Shown in pieces: positions 38,899 through 47,245 of a stretch of DNA of 64,000 nt; the first letter of the stretch is position 1; each line of letters opens with the position of its first letter. The stretch is from NCBI RefSeq assembly GCF_011927725.1, contig NZ_JAATJC010000001.1, positions 2,611,001 to 2,675,000 on the forward strand, read 5' to 3'. A model generated the notes under the pieces. It was not told the origin of the DNA. It saw nothing but the letters and a program-made list of their open reading frames with translations, and searched no databases. The stretch comes from Sphingomonas kaistensis (GTDB lineage Bacteria > Pseudomonadota > Alphaproteobacteria > Sphingomonadales > Sphingomonadaceae). Made by a program: the position numbers and the translations under genes.

Positions 38899-38941
38899 CC
38901 CCTACCCGCGTTCTGCTTTTCCGGCAAGCTGCGGGTAGGGG
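38899..38941. repeat. Inverted repeat spanning the 3' end of the M23 peptidase gene
   Basis: A perfect 11-base inverted repeat (CCCCTACCCGC ... GCGGGTAGGGG) with a 21-base loop. One arm is coding sequence for the last residues of the peptidase and the other lies just past its stop codon. No T-run follows on either strand, so it is not a classical terminator, but the RNA hairpin would sit exactly at the 3' end of the gene, before efp. Confidence 0.55.
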
Positions 38942-39567
38942 TTGATCGGGGCACCCTGCCACCAGCGCTCGCCCGGACTCATCCGGTAAATGGCGTAATG
39001 GAGGTGGGGTCCCGACGGACTGGCGTTGCCGCTGATCCCGACGGTGCCGATCGGGTCCCCGCGGCGGACCCGCTGCCCTTCCTTCAGTGCCGGCGCATAG
39101 GAATCGAGGTGGGCGTAATAATGCAGCCACTGCCCATCGGGCGAGCGGACGTAGGCGGTGATTCCGCCTCCGCCGTGCGAGAAATAGAGCTTCTCGACGG
39201 TGCCTTCGGTCGCCGCCACCACCGGGGTGCCGCGCGGCGCCATGATGTCGATCGCATTGTGGACGCGGCTGCCTCCACCCCGGCTGGCGGTGTAGGTGTC
39301 GGTCAGCTGGTCGGCGCGGACCCCGGCCACCGGGATCGCCAATCCGGACGGGGCGACGATCAGGGGCCCTGACGGCCCGCCGGCCCGCCGCGGGACGCCG
39401 CGACTGCTGTCGACACCGACCTTTTCGGCGGATTCGGCGAGGATCGCGACCGCGGCATTGGGCGGATCCGCCGTCCGCGACACGTTGCGCCACCACAGCC
39501 AGGCACCAAACGCCAGCAAGGCGAATACCACCGCATTGCCGAACAGGCTAAAGCGGCTGACCCTCAT
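38902..39567 (-). CDS. M23 family metallopeptidase, membrane-anchored
   Basis: A 221-residue protein with an N-terminal membrane helix (about 8-26, FGNAVVFALLAFGAWLWW) and a LytM/M23 endopeptidase domain (about 85-210). The zinc ligands are in VHNAIDIMAP (H and D) and GPHLHYAIY (HxH), all present, so it should be an active peptidoglycan cross-bridge hydrolase. It lies four bases after an L,D-transpeptidase gene, so the pair may remodel the cell wall together. An 11-base inverted repeat covers the 3' end. Confidence 0.9.
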   Translation of the reverse strand: MRVSRFSLFGNAVVFALLAFGAWLWWRNVSRTADPPNAAVAILAESAEKVGVDSSRGVPRRAGGPSGPLIVAPSGLAIPVAGVRADQLTDTYTASRGGGSRVHNAIDIMAPRGTPVVAATEGTVEKLYFSHGGGGITAYVRSPDGQWLHYYAHLDSYAPALKEGQRVRRGDPIGTVGISGNASPSGPHLHYAIYRMSPGERWWQGAPINPYPQLAGKAERG

Positions 39568-39571
39568 CCCG

Positions 39572-40693
39572 CTAGGCCTGGAAGATCGCCGTGAAGCCGG
39601 GCTTCATGATCCGGCTGAGGCGGATTACGTCCCAGTTGGCGAGCCGGATGCAGCCCGAGCTCTCGGCCCGGCCGATGGTTTCGGGCGAATTGGTGCCGTG
39701 AATGCCGTAATGCTCCTTGGTGAGGTCGAGCCAGGCGATCCCGACCGGACCGTTCGGTCCGGGGGGCAGCAGCTCCTCCTTGTCGTTCGCGTCGGTGCCG
39801 TTGAGCAGTTCCGGCTGGAACTTGAACGGCGGCTCGAAGGCATAGGTTGTCACCTTCCAGCGCCCGATCGGAAGCGGATATTTGGACGAGCCCATGGTCA
39901 CCGGAAACTGCGCCACCAGCTTGCCGGGATTGTCGTCGAGCTTCGGCGCCGGCCCGGGGTTGGAATTTGTGCTGAACTCGCCCTTGGGCACCTCGCCCTG
40001 ATAGACCCGGAGAACGCCCTCCGACTTGTCGACCACGATGAAGTCGCCCCTGGGCTGGCTCGCGTCGACGTTGAAGAAATTGAGCAGGCGGCTCTGCTTG
40101 TCGTCGACCGCACCGGCATAGTCCCGCGAGGACGGAAGGATATTGGGCAGCCGCAGCACGGCTCCCTGCCCGATCGCCTTGTCCGGGCCGTTCAAGGCGA
40201 CGATCGTCCGCGGCGTGGTGTGGAACCGCTCGGCCAGTTGCTCCAGCGCATTGCGGTAATGCAGCCCGTCGAGCTTGGCCTGGTCGGCGGCTTCCTCCGG
40301 GAAGGGATAGGTGAACGGGCCGCTCAGGTCGTTGGCGCCAAGCCGGAGCATCCGGGTCGAGGGCCGGCTCAGCTGAAGCAGCGCTGCGCGGGTGGCGCCG
40401 TCCAATTCCCCCGTCACCGGCAGGCCGCGGCTCTGCTGGAAGCCCTTGACCGCCTGCGCGAACACCATGCCCTTCTTGCCGTCGATCACCCCGCTCGGGA
40501 AACCGGCGGCGTCGAGCAGAACCTGGGCGTGGAAGATGGTGCCATCGATCGGCGAGCCGGGAGTCCCCGGAGCGACCCACGGGCGGGCGGCGGCCTGGCC
40601 GTTGGCCGGGGCGGCCGAAGGCTGCTGCGCAAGGGCGTGACCGGCGGCGGCAAGCCCGGCGCCGGCAGCGAGAAGAAGGACGAGCTTACGCAT
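39572..40693 (-). CDS. L,D-transpeptidase with peptidoglycan-binding domain
   Basis: A 373-residue exported enzyme. It has a signal peptide (MRKLVLLLAAGAGLAAAGHALAQ), a PG-binding-type helical domain with LLDAAGFPSGVIDGKKGMVFAQAVKGFQ (about 55-85), a LysM-like segment around LAERFHTTPRTIVALNG (about 150-167) and a C-terminal YkuD domain. Its catalytic motif is HGTNSPETIGRAESSGCIRLAN with Cys348. Such enzymes form 3-3 cross-links or attach proteins to peptidoglycan. The ATG at 40693 is chosen because the signal peptide begins there; the open frame runs on upstream. Confidence 0.92.
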   Translation of the reverse strand: MRKLVLLLAAGAGLAAAGHALAQQPSAAPANGQAAARPWVAPGTPGSPIDGTIFHAQVLLDAAGFPSGVIDGKKGMVFAQAVKGFQQSRGLPVTGELDGATRAALLQLSRPSTRMLRLGANDLSGPFTYPFPEEAADQAKLDGLHYRNALEQLAERFHTTPRTIVALNGPDKAIGQGAVLRLPNILPSSRDYAGAVDDKQSRLLNFFNVDASQPRGDFIVVDKSEGVLRVYQGEVPKGEFSTNSNPGPAPKLDDNPGKLVAQFPVTMGSSKYPLPIGRWKVTTYAFEPPFKFQPELLNGTDANDKEELLPPGPNGPVGIAWLDLTKEHYGIHGTNSPETIGRAESSGCIRLANWDVIRLSRIMKPGFTAIFQA

Positions 40694-40799
40694 GAACAGG
40701 CACCTCGATGAGCAATAGGGTTGCAGCCCGTAACGACCAAGGCGCGGCTTCTTTCCCATTGTCCACGGAAACGCCGGCCGGCTTTCTCGTTGGGCGGTG

Positions 40800-41486
40800 A
40801 TGTTTCGGGCCATTCTCTTCGACGTCGACGGCACCCTGGTCGACAGCAACCAGTTTCATGTCCTCGCCTGGGCGGAAGCCTTCCATGCCGCGGGGCACGA
40901 TTTCCGGCTGGCCGACATCCACGCCCAGATCGGCAAGGGCACGGACAATTTCGTGCCCGCCTTGCTTCCCGACGCCAGTGCGGAGGAGATCGAGAAGCTG
41001 GCCGCTGCGCACCGGGCGCTGTTCGCCAGGCTCTACATGCATCGGCTGAAGCCCTTCCCCGGTGCGCGCCAATTGCTCCAGCGTTGCCGCGACGAAGGGC
41101 TGAAGGTGATGCTCGCGACGTCGGCCAGCGGGCGCGAACTGGAACGGCACCTCGACGTGCTCGACGCGCGGGGAATCGTGGACGGCTGGACCAGCGCCGA
41201 CGACGTCGGTCACTCCAAGCCTTGTCCGGACCTGTTCGAAGCGGCGGCGCAAAGGATCGGCGTCGCACCGGACGAGGCACTGGTCGTGGGCGACTCGCCC
41301 TATGACATCCGGGCCGCCGGCGCGGCTGGCATCCGCGCCGTCGCGGTCCGTTCCGGGCTGTTCGACGACGAGGCGCTGGCGGGCGCGATCGCGATCTACG
41401 ACAATGTCGGCGACCTGCTCGACCGCTTCGATGAAAGCCCGCTCAGCGGCCGGTCAGCCACCGGCGGGCAGGTTGCCCGGCCCTAG
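40800..41486 (+). CDS. HAD-superfamily phosphatase (phosphoglycolate phosphatase-like)
   Basis: A 228-residue HAD hydrolase of subfamily IA. The motifs are complete: LFDVDGTLVDSN (nucleophile Asp), LATSASGREL (Ser/Thr), KPCPDLF (Lys) and VVGDSPYDIRAA (acidic pair). A helical cap lies at about 18-90. The substrate could be phosphoglycolate, a sugar phosphate or another small phosphate ester. A GTG immediately precedes the ATG and could also be used (start 40797); no clear ribosome site is seen. Its stop shares CTAG with thiE on the other strand. Confidence 0.9.
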   Translation: MFRAILFDVDGTLVDSNQFHVLAWAEAFHAAGHDFRLADIHAQIGKGTDNFVPALLPDASAEEIEKLAAAHRALFARLYMHRLKPFPGARQLLQRCRDEGLKVMLATSASGRELERHLDVLDARGIVDGWTSADDVGHSKPCPDLFEAAAQRIGVAPDEALVVGDSPYDIRAAGAAGIRAVAVRSGLFDDEALAGAIAIYDNVGDLLDRFDESPLSGRSATGGQVARP

Positions 41487-42169
41487 CGGCTCCGCTTGAG
41501 CAGCGGCTGGAACGCCGCGATCACCTGCGCCGGGTCTGCCGATCCCCACACCGCGCTGCACACCGCGAGGAAGTCTGCGCCCGCTTCCACCAGCGGCCGG
41601 CCATTGTCGGGCGTGATCCCGCCGATCGCCACGCAGGGCAGTTCGAACAGGGTGCCCCACCAGCCAAGGATGCCAAGCTCCGGCACGTGGCTGACGGTTT
41701 TGGTGGCCGTCGGGTAGAAGGCCCCGAACGCGACATAGTCGGCGCCCTTCTCGCCCGCCTCCATCGCCAGGTGGCGGCTGTCGTGGCAGGTGACGCCGAT
41801 CTGCGCGGTCGGCCCCAGCAACGCCCGTGCCTCGCGCGGGTCGCCATCCTTTTGCCCGAGGTGGACGCCGTCCGCGCCAAGCCGCTTGGCCAGCCCCATG
41901 TCGTCGTTGACGATGAAGGCTACCTCATGGTCGGCGCAGATCCGCTGCAGCGGCTCGGCCGCCTTGGCGAGGGCGTGCTGGTCGACGCCCTTCACCCGCA
42001 ACTGGAACGCCGCCACCCCGCCCTTCACCAGCGCAGCGCTCAGACGGTCGGGAAAATCGCCTCCCACCTCTTGCGGGCTGATCAGGTAGAGGGACGCGTC
42101 GCCCCGGGATTCTCCGTGGAAGCGCTCGGCAAAGCCTTCCACCGTCAAGTCGTCATCATGGTAGATCAT
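41483..42169 (-). CDS. thiE: Thiamine phosphate synthase
   Basis: A 228-residue ThiE TIM barrel that joins hydroxymethylpyrimidine diphosphate and thiazole phosphate to give thiamine phosphate. FIVNDDMGLAKRLGADGVHLGQKDGD holds the pyrophosphate/Mg site, then IGVTCHDSRHLA, YVAFGAFYPTATKT and VAIGGITPDNG. An N-terminal extension of about 30 residues precedes the barrel. Transketolase, a thiamine-diphosphate enzyme, is encoded a few kilobases upstream on the same strand, a fitting but not proving association. Confidence 0.92.
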   Translation of the reverse strand: MIYHDDDLTVEGFAERFHGESRGDASLYLISPQEVGGDFPDRLSAALVKGGVAAFQLRVKGVDQHALAKAAEPLQRICADHEVAFIVNDDMGLAKRLGADGVHLGQKDGDPREARALLGPTAQIGVTCHDSRHLAMEAGEKGADYVAFGAFYPTATKTVSHVPELGILGWWGTLFELPCVAIGGITPDNGRPLVEAGADFLAVCSAVWGSADPAQVIAAFQPLLKRSR

Positions 42170-42178
42170 CGCGCCGCC

Positions 42179-42709
42179 CTAGCGGACCAGGCGGCGGTCT
42201 CCAACGGCTGCGCTCCAGAACAGCGCGGCGGCGATCAGCCACAGGAAAGCGAAGAAGGAGCTGAAGCGGGCGCCGCGCAGGTCGACGCCCATGCCGCCGA
42301 GCGCGAGGCCGAGCTGCACCGCGGCGGCCAACGCCATGATGATCGCCGTCCGGCGCGGATCGAACCGGACGGCGACCGCGGCGGTGAACGCCAGCAGCGG
42401 AACGCCCATGAAGAACAGATTGTAGGGATTGTCCTCCGACCCGATCATGCCGACCGCCAGATTGGCCCAGACGGTCATGAAGGCGGTCAGCACCGCCACT
42501 ACGGAGCCCAGGCGGAAGGCGTTGCTCCCCGAACGCCGCACCAGAAACTCGATTCCAAGCCCGACACTGCCGAGCATGATCCCCATGAGAATGAAATCAG
42601 AGGCGGTCCAGGGGAAGCGAAAGATGGCTGGTAGCGAGAGCAGGGTCGCGAGGGTCCCCCACATGGCGAGGCGCCACAGGGCAGGGCGTCGGCCGGTCGA
42701 ATTGCTCAT
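42179..42709 (-). CDS. Uncharacterised multi-pass membrane protein
   Basis: A 176-residue integral membrane protein with about five helices: LAMWGTLATLLSLPAIF, FILMGIMLGSVGLGIEFLV, LGSVVAVLTAFMTVWANLAVGM, NLFFMGVPLLAFTAAVAV, and AIIMALAAAVQLGLALGG with a terminal FFAFLWLIAAALFW. No catalytic motif is seen. The ATG at 42709 has CGGAG 8 bases upstream; a GTG three codons earlier is the alternative. It lies nine bases before thiE and is divergent from a winged-helix/membrane protein gene 93 bases away, which may control it. Confidence 0.75.
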   Translation of the reverse strand: MSNSTGRRPALWRLAMWGTLATLLSLPAIFRFPWTASDFILMGIMLGSVGLGIEFLVRRSGSNAFRLGSVVAVLTAFMTVWANLAVGMIGSEDNPYNLFFMGVPLLAFTAAVAVRFDPRRTAIIMALAAAVQLGLALGGMGVDLRGARFSSFFAFLWLIAAALFWSAAVGDRRLVR

Positions 42710-42802
42710 CTTCGTCACTCCGGGGAAAGGTTGCGATGCTTGAACCCTGCCCTGCCCTTCTGCTCAAAGGCATGAGGAAGGGGTGAGCATTTGCTGAGCG
42801 GG

Positions 42803-43939
42803 ATGAGCAATGAGGTGCTGGAATTCGGCGGCTTCCGACTGGAGCCGTCCGAGCGGCGCCTGACCCGCGATGGCGCCGCGGTGGAGATCAGCGGCCGTTA
42901 CCTCGACGCGCTGTTGCTGCTGGCCGGGCGTGCGGGCGAGCTCATCACCAAGGATCGCTTCATGGCCGAGGTGTGGCGCGGGGTGCCGGTCACCGACGAG
43001 GCGCTGACCCAGTGCATCCGCACCCTGCGCAAGGCGCTGGGCGACGAGGCCGGGCGACCGCGGTTCATCGAAACCGTCCCGCGGCATGGCTATCGCTTCG
43101 TTGCCGAAGTGCGCGGGTCGGGAGCCGGCCGCGAGCCTGGCCCGGATCGTGATAAAGCTACCGGCGCCAGTCCACCCGGACATCCTGCTGGCGAGCCGAT
43201 AGCCCGCCAGCCTCAGACGGATCCATCTGCCTCCTCTTTCACATCACAATCACCCCGATCGCAGGTGTTGCTGCTTGGCGCTGCGGGGCTGGTCGGCGGG
43301 GCGGGCGCCGGGCTGGTCGGGGGCATCGGCTATGGCCTGATCGCGGCGACGGAACCGCCTCCCGGCACCGGGGCGATCTCGATCCTGCTGGTGATGACCT
43401 GCCTGTGCGTCCTGATCGGCCTGATCGGCGGTCTCGGCGTGGGCGGTGGAAGCGCGCTCGGGCGGCTGGTCGCCCGCGGGCGGCTGCTTCCGCTGATGGT
43501 CGGCGGCGCGCTCGGCGGGCTGGTCGTGGGGTCATTGGGCCGGCTGATCGGGCTGGATGCCTTTTCGCTGCTGATCGGCAGCCGCCCGCTTGCGATCACC
43601 GGTGGAAGCGAAGGGCTGATCATCGGCGCGATTGCCGGCGCAGGCCTGTGGCTGGCCGAGCGCGATGTCGCCGCCCTTCCCTCGGCCACTGCCGCCAAGG
43701 GCGCCCTGCTAGGCGCGGGTGCGGGGCTGCTGGTGACGCTGGGCGGCGGCAAGATGATGGCGGGAAGCCTCGCTGGGCTGGCCGCGGTTCACCCGGACGC
43801 GCCGCTCGGGCGCTTGCTGGCGGAACTGTCGCCACCTTTGCTGCTGGTGGCCGGGGCGGTGGAGGGGGCGATCTTCATCGCCGCCCTCACCCTTGCCTTT
43901 GCGCTGGTAATGCGGAGCCGAAGCGCCGCCGGGCGCTAA
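42803..43939 (+). CDS. Winged-helix (OmpR/CadC-type) DNA-binding domain fused to a Gly-rich multi-pass membrane domain
   Basis: A 378-residue protein. Residues 1-104 are a Trans_reg_C winged helix: VLEFGGFRLEPSERRLTRDG, the recognition region ITKDRFMAEVWRGVPVTDEALTQCIRTLRKALGD, and PRFIETVPRHGYRFVA. A Pro/Ser-rich linker (105-152) leads to a membrane domain (about 154-375) with six or more Gly/Leu/Ala-rich helices such as LLLGAAGLVGGAGAGLVGGIGYGLIA. CadC and ToxR proteins normally have one membrane helix and a periplasmic sensor, so this is a different arrangement. The ATG at 42803 is preferred to a TTG at 42791. It lies next to and divergent from a membrane protein gene. Confidence 0.82.
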   Translation: MSNEVLEFGGFRLEPSERRLTRDGAAVEISGRYLDALLLLAGRAGELITKDRFMAEVWRGVPVTDEALTQCIRTLRKALGDEAGRPRFIETVPRHGYRFVAEVRGSGAGREPGPDRDKATGASPPGHPAGEPIARQPQTDPSASSFTSQSPRSQVLLLGAAGLVGGAGAGLVGGIGYGLIAATEPPPGTGAISILLVMTCLCVLIGLIGGLGVGGGSALGRLVARGRLLPLMVGGALGGLVVGSLGRLIGLDAFSLLIGSRPLAITGGSEGLIIGAIAGAGLWLAERDVAALPSATAAKGALLGAGAGLLVTLGGGKMMAGSLAGLAAVHPDAPLGRLLAELSPPLLLVAGAVEGAIFIAALTLAFALVMRSRSAAGR

Positions 43940-43941
43940 AG

Positions 43942-44829
43942 TCAGGCCACCGAAGCGGCGTGGATTTCGTCGATCGCGGTGCCGAGCGTCTTGTCGAATT
44001 CCTCATCCGACTGTCCGTGGCGAAGGTCGCTGAGCAGTGCGCGGCTGAAGCTGGCGATCATGCCGGGGTTCTGCGCCAGCTGCTCGCAGGCTTCCGAGCG
44101 GCTGAACCCGCCCGACAGGGCGACGACGCGAAGCACGCGCGGATGATTGGTCAGCGGTTCGAACGTACCGGCCTTGGCCGGAATCGAGAGCTTGAGCATG
44201 ACCTGCTCGCCCTCGGGCAAGCGGTCGAGGTGGCGAAGGATTTCCTCGCGCAGGATCACGTCGGACGCGCCGCGGTCGGCGCTCTTGATGTTCACTTCCG
44301 GTTCGATGATCGGCACCAGGCCGTGGCGCAGGACTTGGATCGCCACTTCGAACTGCTGTCCGACGACCGCGGAAATGCCCGCTTCATTGGCCTGGTTGAT
44401 GACCGACCGCTCCTTGGTCCCGAACACGCCGAGGCCCTTGGCCCGGGTCAGCAGCTCGTCGAGGCCGGGGATCGGCTTCATCAGCTGGACGCCGTCGCGC
44501 TCGTCCTCAAGGCCCTTGTCGATCTTGATGAAAGGAACGATCCCGCGCTCGGTCAGCGCGGTCGGGGTCGGACGCCCGTCCACCTCGCCGTCCATGGTCT
44601 TCTCGAACAGGATCGCGCCGATCACCTTTTCGCCCGAGAAGCAGGGTGAAGTGATGATCCGGCTGCGCATCTGGTGGATCAGGCCGAACATCTCCTCGTC
44701 GCCCGAATAGGCGTCTTCCTCGACGCCATAGCCCTTGAGCGCCTTGGGGGTGGACCCACCCGACTGGTCGAGCGCCGCGATGAAGCCCTGGCCGGCGGCG
44801 ATCTTGTCACGCATATCGTTGAACTGCAT
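43942..44829 (-). CDS. Class I fructose-bisphosphate aldolase
   Basis: A 295-residue single-domain class I aldolase, which splits fructose-1,6-bisphosphate through a Schiff-base Lys without a metal. Family sequences are FIAALDQSGGSTPKALKGYG, ILFEKTMDGEVDG, IPFIK-type strand (IVPFIKIDKGLE), LVPIIEPEVNI and VMLKLSIPAKAG. The class II metal-binding histidines are absent. AAGAGGA lies upstream of the ATG. It follows pgk with three bases between and completes a tkt-gapA-pgk-aldolase cluster, all on the minus strand. Confidence 0.93.
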   Translation of the reverse strand: MQFNDMRDKIAAGQGFIAALDQSGGSTPKALKGYGVEEDAYSGDEEMFGLIHQMRSRIITSPCFSGEKVIGAILFEKTMDGEVDGRPTPTALTERGIVPFIKIDKGLEDERDGVQLMKPIPGLDELLTRAKGLGVFGTKERSVINQANEAGISAVVGQQFEVAIQVLRHGLVPIIEPEVNIKSADRGASDVILREEILRHLDRLPEGEQVMLKLSIPAKAGTFEPLTNHPRVLRVVALSGGFSRSEACEQLAQNPGMIASFSRALLSDLRHGQSDEEFDKTLGTAIDEIHAASVA

Positions 44830-44832
44830 CGA

Positions 44833-46044
44833 TTATCCTCTTGGCTGCAGGAGTGCGGAGACGCCCGGAAGGTCGCGTCCCTCCATCCACTCCAGGAATG
44901 CCCCACCGGCGGTTGAGACAAAGGTGAAATCGTCCGCCACGCCGGCATGGTTGAGCGCCGCCACCGTATCGCCTCCGCCGGCGACCGAAACCAGACTGCC
45001 GTCGGTGGTCAGCGCGGCGGCGATGCGGGCGAGCGCCACGGTGGCGGTGTCGAACGGCGGCGTCTCGAACGCGCCGAGCGGACCGTTCCAGACCAGGGTC
45101 CGGCAGGTCTTGAGCGCGTCGCCAAGCGCCTCGACCGCCGACGGCCCGACATCGAGGATCATCTCGTCCGCGGCGACCTCATGGACGTTGACGGTGCGCA
45201 AGGACGGCGGGTTGGCGGCGAATTCCCTGGCGACCACCACGTCGTACGGCAGGTGGACGGTGCAATCGGCCTTGTCGGCGGCGTCGAGGATCGCCTCGGC
45301 CTGCCCGGTCAGCTCATGCTCGCACAGCGACTTGCCGACATTCACGCCCCGCGCGGCGAGGAAGGTATTGGCCATGCCGCCGCCGATGATCAGGTGGTCG
45401 ACCTTGCCGACGAGGTGCAGCAAAACGGCGAGCTTGGTCGATACCTTGGCCCCCCCAACCACCGCCGCGACCGGCCGCTCGGGCGAACCCAGCGCCGCTT
45501 GCAGCGCCTTCAGCTCGGCTTCCATCGCGCGCCCTGCGAAGCTCGGCAGCAGGTGGGCGACGCCCTCGGTCGAGCTGTGGGCGCGGTGGGCGGCGGAGAA
45601 TGCATCATTGACGTAATAGTCGCCGAGCGCAGCGATTCCGCGGCTGAGCTCGGGGTCGTTCTTCTCCTCGCCGGCGTGGAAGCGGGTGTTCTCCAGCACC
45701 GCAATCGAGCCCGCGGTCATGGTCGAGATCGCCCGCGCCGCATGCTCGCCCTGGCAATCCTCGACAAAGCGGACCGAGCGACCGGTGAGGTCGGTCAGCG
45801 GCTTCACCAGCAGCGCGGTCGACATGTCGGGGCGGACCTGCCCCTTTGGCCGGCCGAAATGGCTCAGCAGCAGGACGATGGCGCCGCGGTCCGACAGTTC
45901 GAGGACCGTCGGCAACGCCGCCTTGAGCCGCGTCGCATCCGACACCGCGCCATCCTGCATCGGCACGTTCAGGTCGACGCGGACCAGGACACGCTTGCCG
46001 GTCAGGTCGTTCGGCAGGTCGTCGAGGGTGTGGAAGTCGGGCAA
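44833..46044 (-). CDS. pgk: Phosphoglycerate kinase
   Basis: A 403-residue glycolytic kinase. The N-terminal substrate site ([24 protein letters not shown]) and the nucleotide site ([37 protein letters not shown]) are intact. There is no ATG or GTG before the conserved N-terminus. The likely start is the TTG at 46044 ([11 protein letters not shown]), which has GGAG about 6 bases upstream; the frame is open further through a repeat-rich spacer. About 110 bases with two palindromes separate it from gapA. Confidence 0.94.
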   Translation of the reverse strand: MPDFHTLDDLPNDLTGKRVLVRVDLNVPMQDGAVSDATRLKAALPTVLELSDRGAIVLLLSHFGRPKGQVRPDMSTALLVKPLTDLTGRSVRFVEDCQGEHAARAISTMTAGSIAVLENTRFHAGEEKNDPELSRGIAALGDYYVNDAFSAAHRAHSSTEGVAHLLPSFAGRAMEAELKALQAALGSPERPVAAVVGGAKVSTKLAVLLHLVGKVDHLIIGGGMANTFLAARGVNVGKSLCEHELTGQAEAILDAADKADCTVHLPYDVVVAREFAANPPSLRTVNVHEVAADEMILDVGPSAVEALGDALKTCRTLVWNGPLGAFETPPFDTATVALARIAAALTTDGSLVSVAGGGDTVAALNHAGVADDFTFVSTAGGAFLEWMEGRDLPGVSALLQPRG

Positions 46045-46058
46045 GTGGCGCTCCAGTT

Positions 46059-46080
46059 CCCCTCCCGCTCGAGGGAGGGG
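46059..46080. repeat. REP-like palindrome, first of a pair between gapA and pgk
   Basis: A perfect 8-base inverted repeat, CCCCTCCC-gctcga-GGGAGGGG, directly upstream of the pgk ribosome site. Short palindromes of this composition (CCCTCCCGC...GGGAGGG) look like the REP/BIME-type intergenic elements of alphaproteobacteria. In the gapA-pgk message it would form a stable hairpin. Confidence 0.6.
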
Positions 46081-46126
46081 TGAGGGGTGGGTGTACCGGC
46101 GGAAAGCGGACGCCCTGCCCGCCGGC

Positions 46127-46146
46127 CCCTCCCGCAAGCGGGAGGG
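46127..46146. repeat. REP-like palindrome, second of a pair between gapA and pgk
   Basis: A perfect 9-base inverted repeat, CCCTCCCGC-aa-GCGGGAGGG, just downstream of the gapA stop. It shares CCTCCCGC/GGGAGG with the first palindrome 46 bases away, so the two form a pair resembling a BIME. No T-run follows. Confidence 0.6.
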
Positions 46147-46153
46147 AGGACGG

Positions 46154-47161
46154 TCAGCCCAGCTTGGCCATCGCCGCGGCAGTGTCGACCATGCGGTTCG
46201 AGAAACCCCATTCATTGTCGTACCAGCTGACCACGCGGACCAGCTTGCCTTCGAGCACGGCGGTTTCGAGGCTGTCGACGGTCGAGCTGGCTGGCGTGTG
46301 GTTGAGGTCGATCGAGACAAGGGGATCGGTCGAATAATCGAGGATGCCCTTGAGCGGACCGCTCTCGCTCGCCGCCTTCAAGACGCCGTTCACCTCGTCA
46401 AGGCTGGTGTCGCGCTTGGGAGTGAAGGTGAGATCGACCATGCTGACGTTGGGCGTCGGCACCCGGATCGCCGATCCGTCGAGCTTGCCCTTGAGCTCGG
46501 GCAGCACCTCGCCGACCGCGCGGGCGGCGCCGGTGGTGGTCGGGATCATGCTCATGCCCGCAGCGCGCGCGCGGCGCATGTCGGAGTGGATCTGGTCGAG
46601 GATCTTCTGGTCGTTGGTGTAGGCGTGGATGGTCGTCATCAGCCCGCGCTCGATGCCGATGGTGTCGTTCAGCACCTTGGCGATCGGGGCGAGGCAGTTG
46701 GTGGTGCAGCTCGCGTTGGACACGATCTTGTGCTCGGCGGTCAGCTTGTCGTGGTTGACGCCATAGACCACCGTCAGGTCGGCGCCCTTGGCCGGGGCCG
46801 AGATCAGGACGCGCGTGGCGCCGGCCGCGAGATGCTTCTCGCCGCCATCCTTGTCGGTGAAGAAGCCGGTACACTCGAGCGCGATTTCGACGCCGTGTTG
46901 CTTGTGCGGCAGGTTCGCCGGGTCGCGCTCGGCGGTGACAGCGATACGCTTGCCGTTGACGATGATGGCGTCGCCCTCGGCGGTCACTTCGCCCGGGAAC
47001 TTGCCGTGCACGCTGTCGCGCTGGAACAGCCAGGCGTTGCTCTTGGCGTCCGCCAGGTCGTTGATCGCGACCAGCTCCAGCCCGCAGTCCGGACGCTCGA
47101 GAATGGCGCGGGCGACGAGGCGGCCGATGCGCCCGAAACCGTTGATGGCGACCTTTGTCAT
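46154..47161 (-). CDS. gapA: Glyceraldehyde-3-phosphate dehydrogenase, type I
   Basis: A 335-residue phosphorylating GAPDH. The NAD site is [16 protein letters not shown], the catalytic Cys is in [17 protein letters not shown], and [15 protein letters not shown] lies near the C-terminus. The residue after the adenosine-binding strand is Asp-like in [10 protein letters not shown], which favours NAD over NADP, though this is a weak argument. It lies between tkt (84 bases) and pgk on the minus strand. Confidence 0.96.
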   Translation of the reverse strand: MTKVAINGFGRIGRLVARAILERPDCGLELVAINDLADAKSNAWLFQRDSVHGKFPGEVTAEGDAIIVNGKRIAVTAERDPANLPHKQHGVEIALECTGFFTDKDGGEKHLAAGATRVLISAPAKGADLTVVYGVNHDKLTAEHKIVSNASCTTNCLAPIAKVLNDTIGIERGLMTTIHAYTNDQKILDQIHSDMRRARAAGMSMIPTTTGAARAVGEVLPELKGKLDGSAIRVPTPNVSMVDLTFTPKRDTSLDEVNGVLKAASESGPLKGILDYSTDPLVSIDLNHTPASSTVDSLETAVLEGKLVRVVSWYDNEWGFSNRMVDTAAAMAKLG

Positions 47162-47245
47162 CGTGTCTTCATTCCTCTTCTTCGTTCGCCCCGATCATCA
47201 TCGAGAGGCGCTCTCGCCCTGGCTCGACGCCAATGGCGCGGGTGA

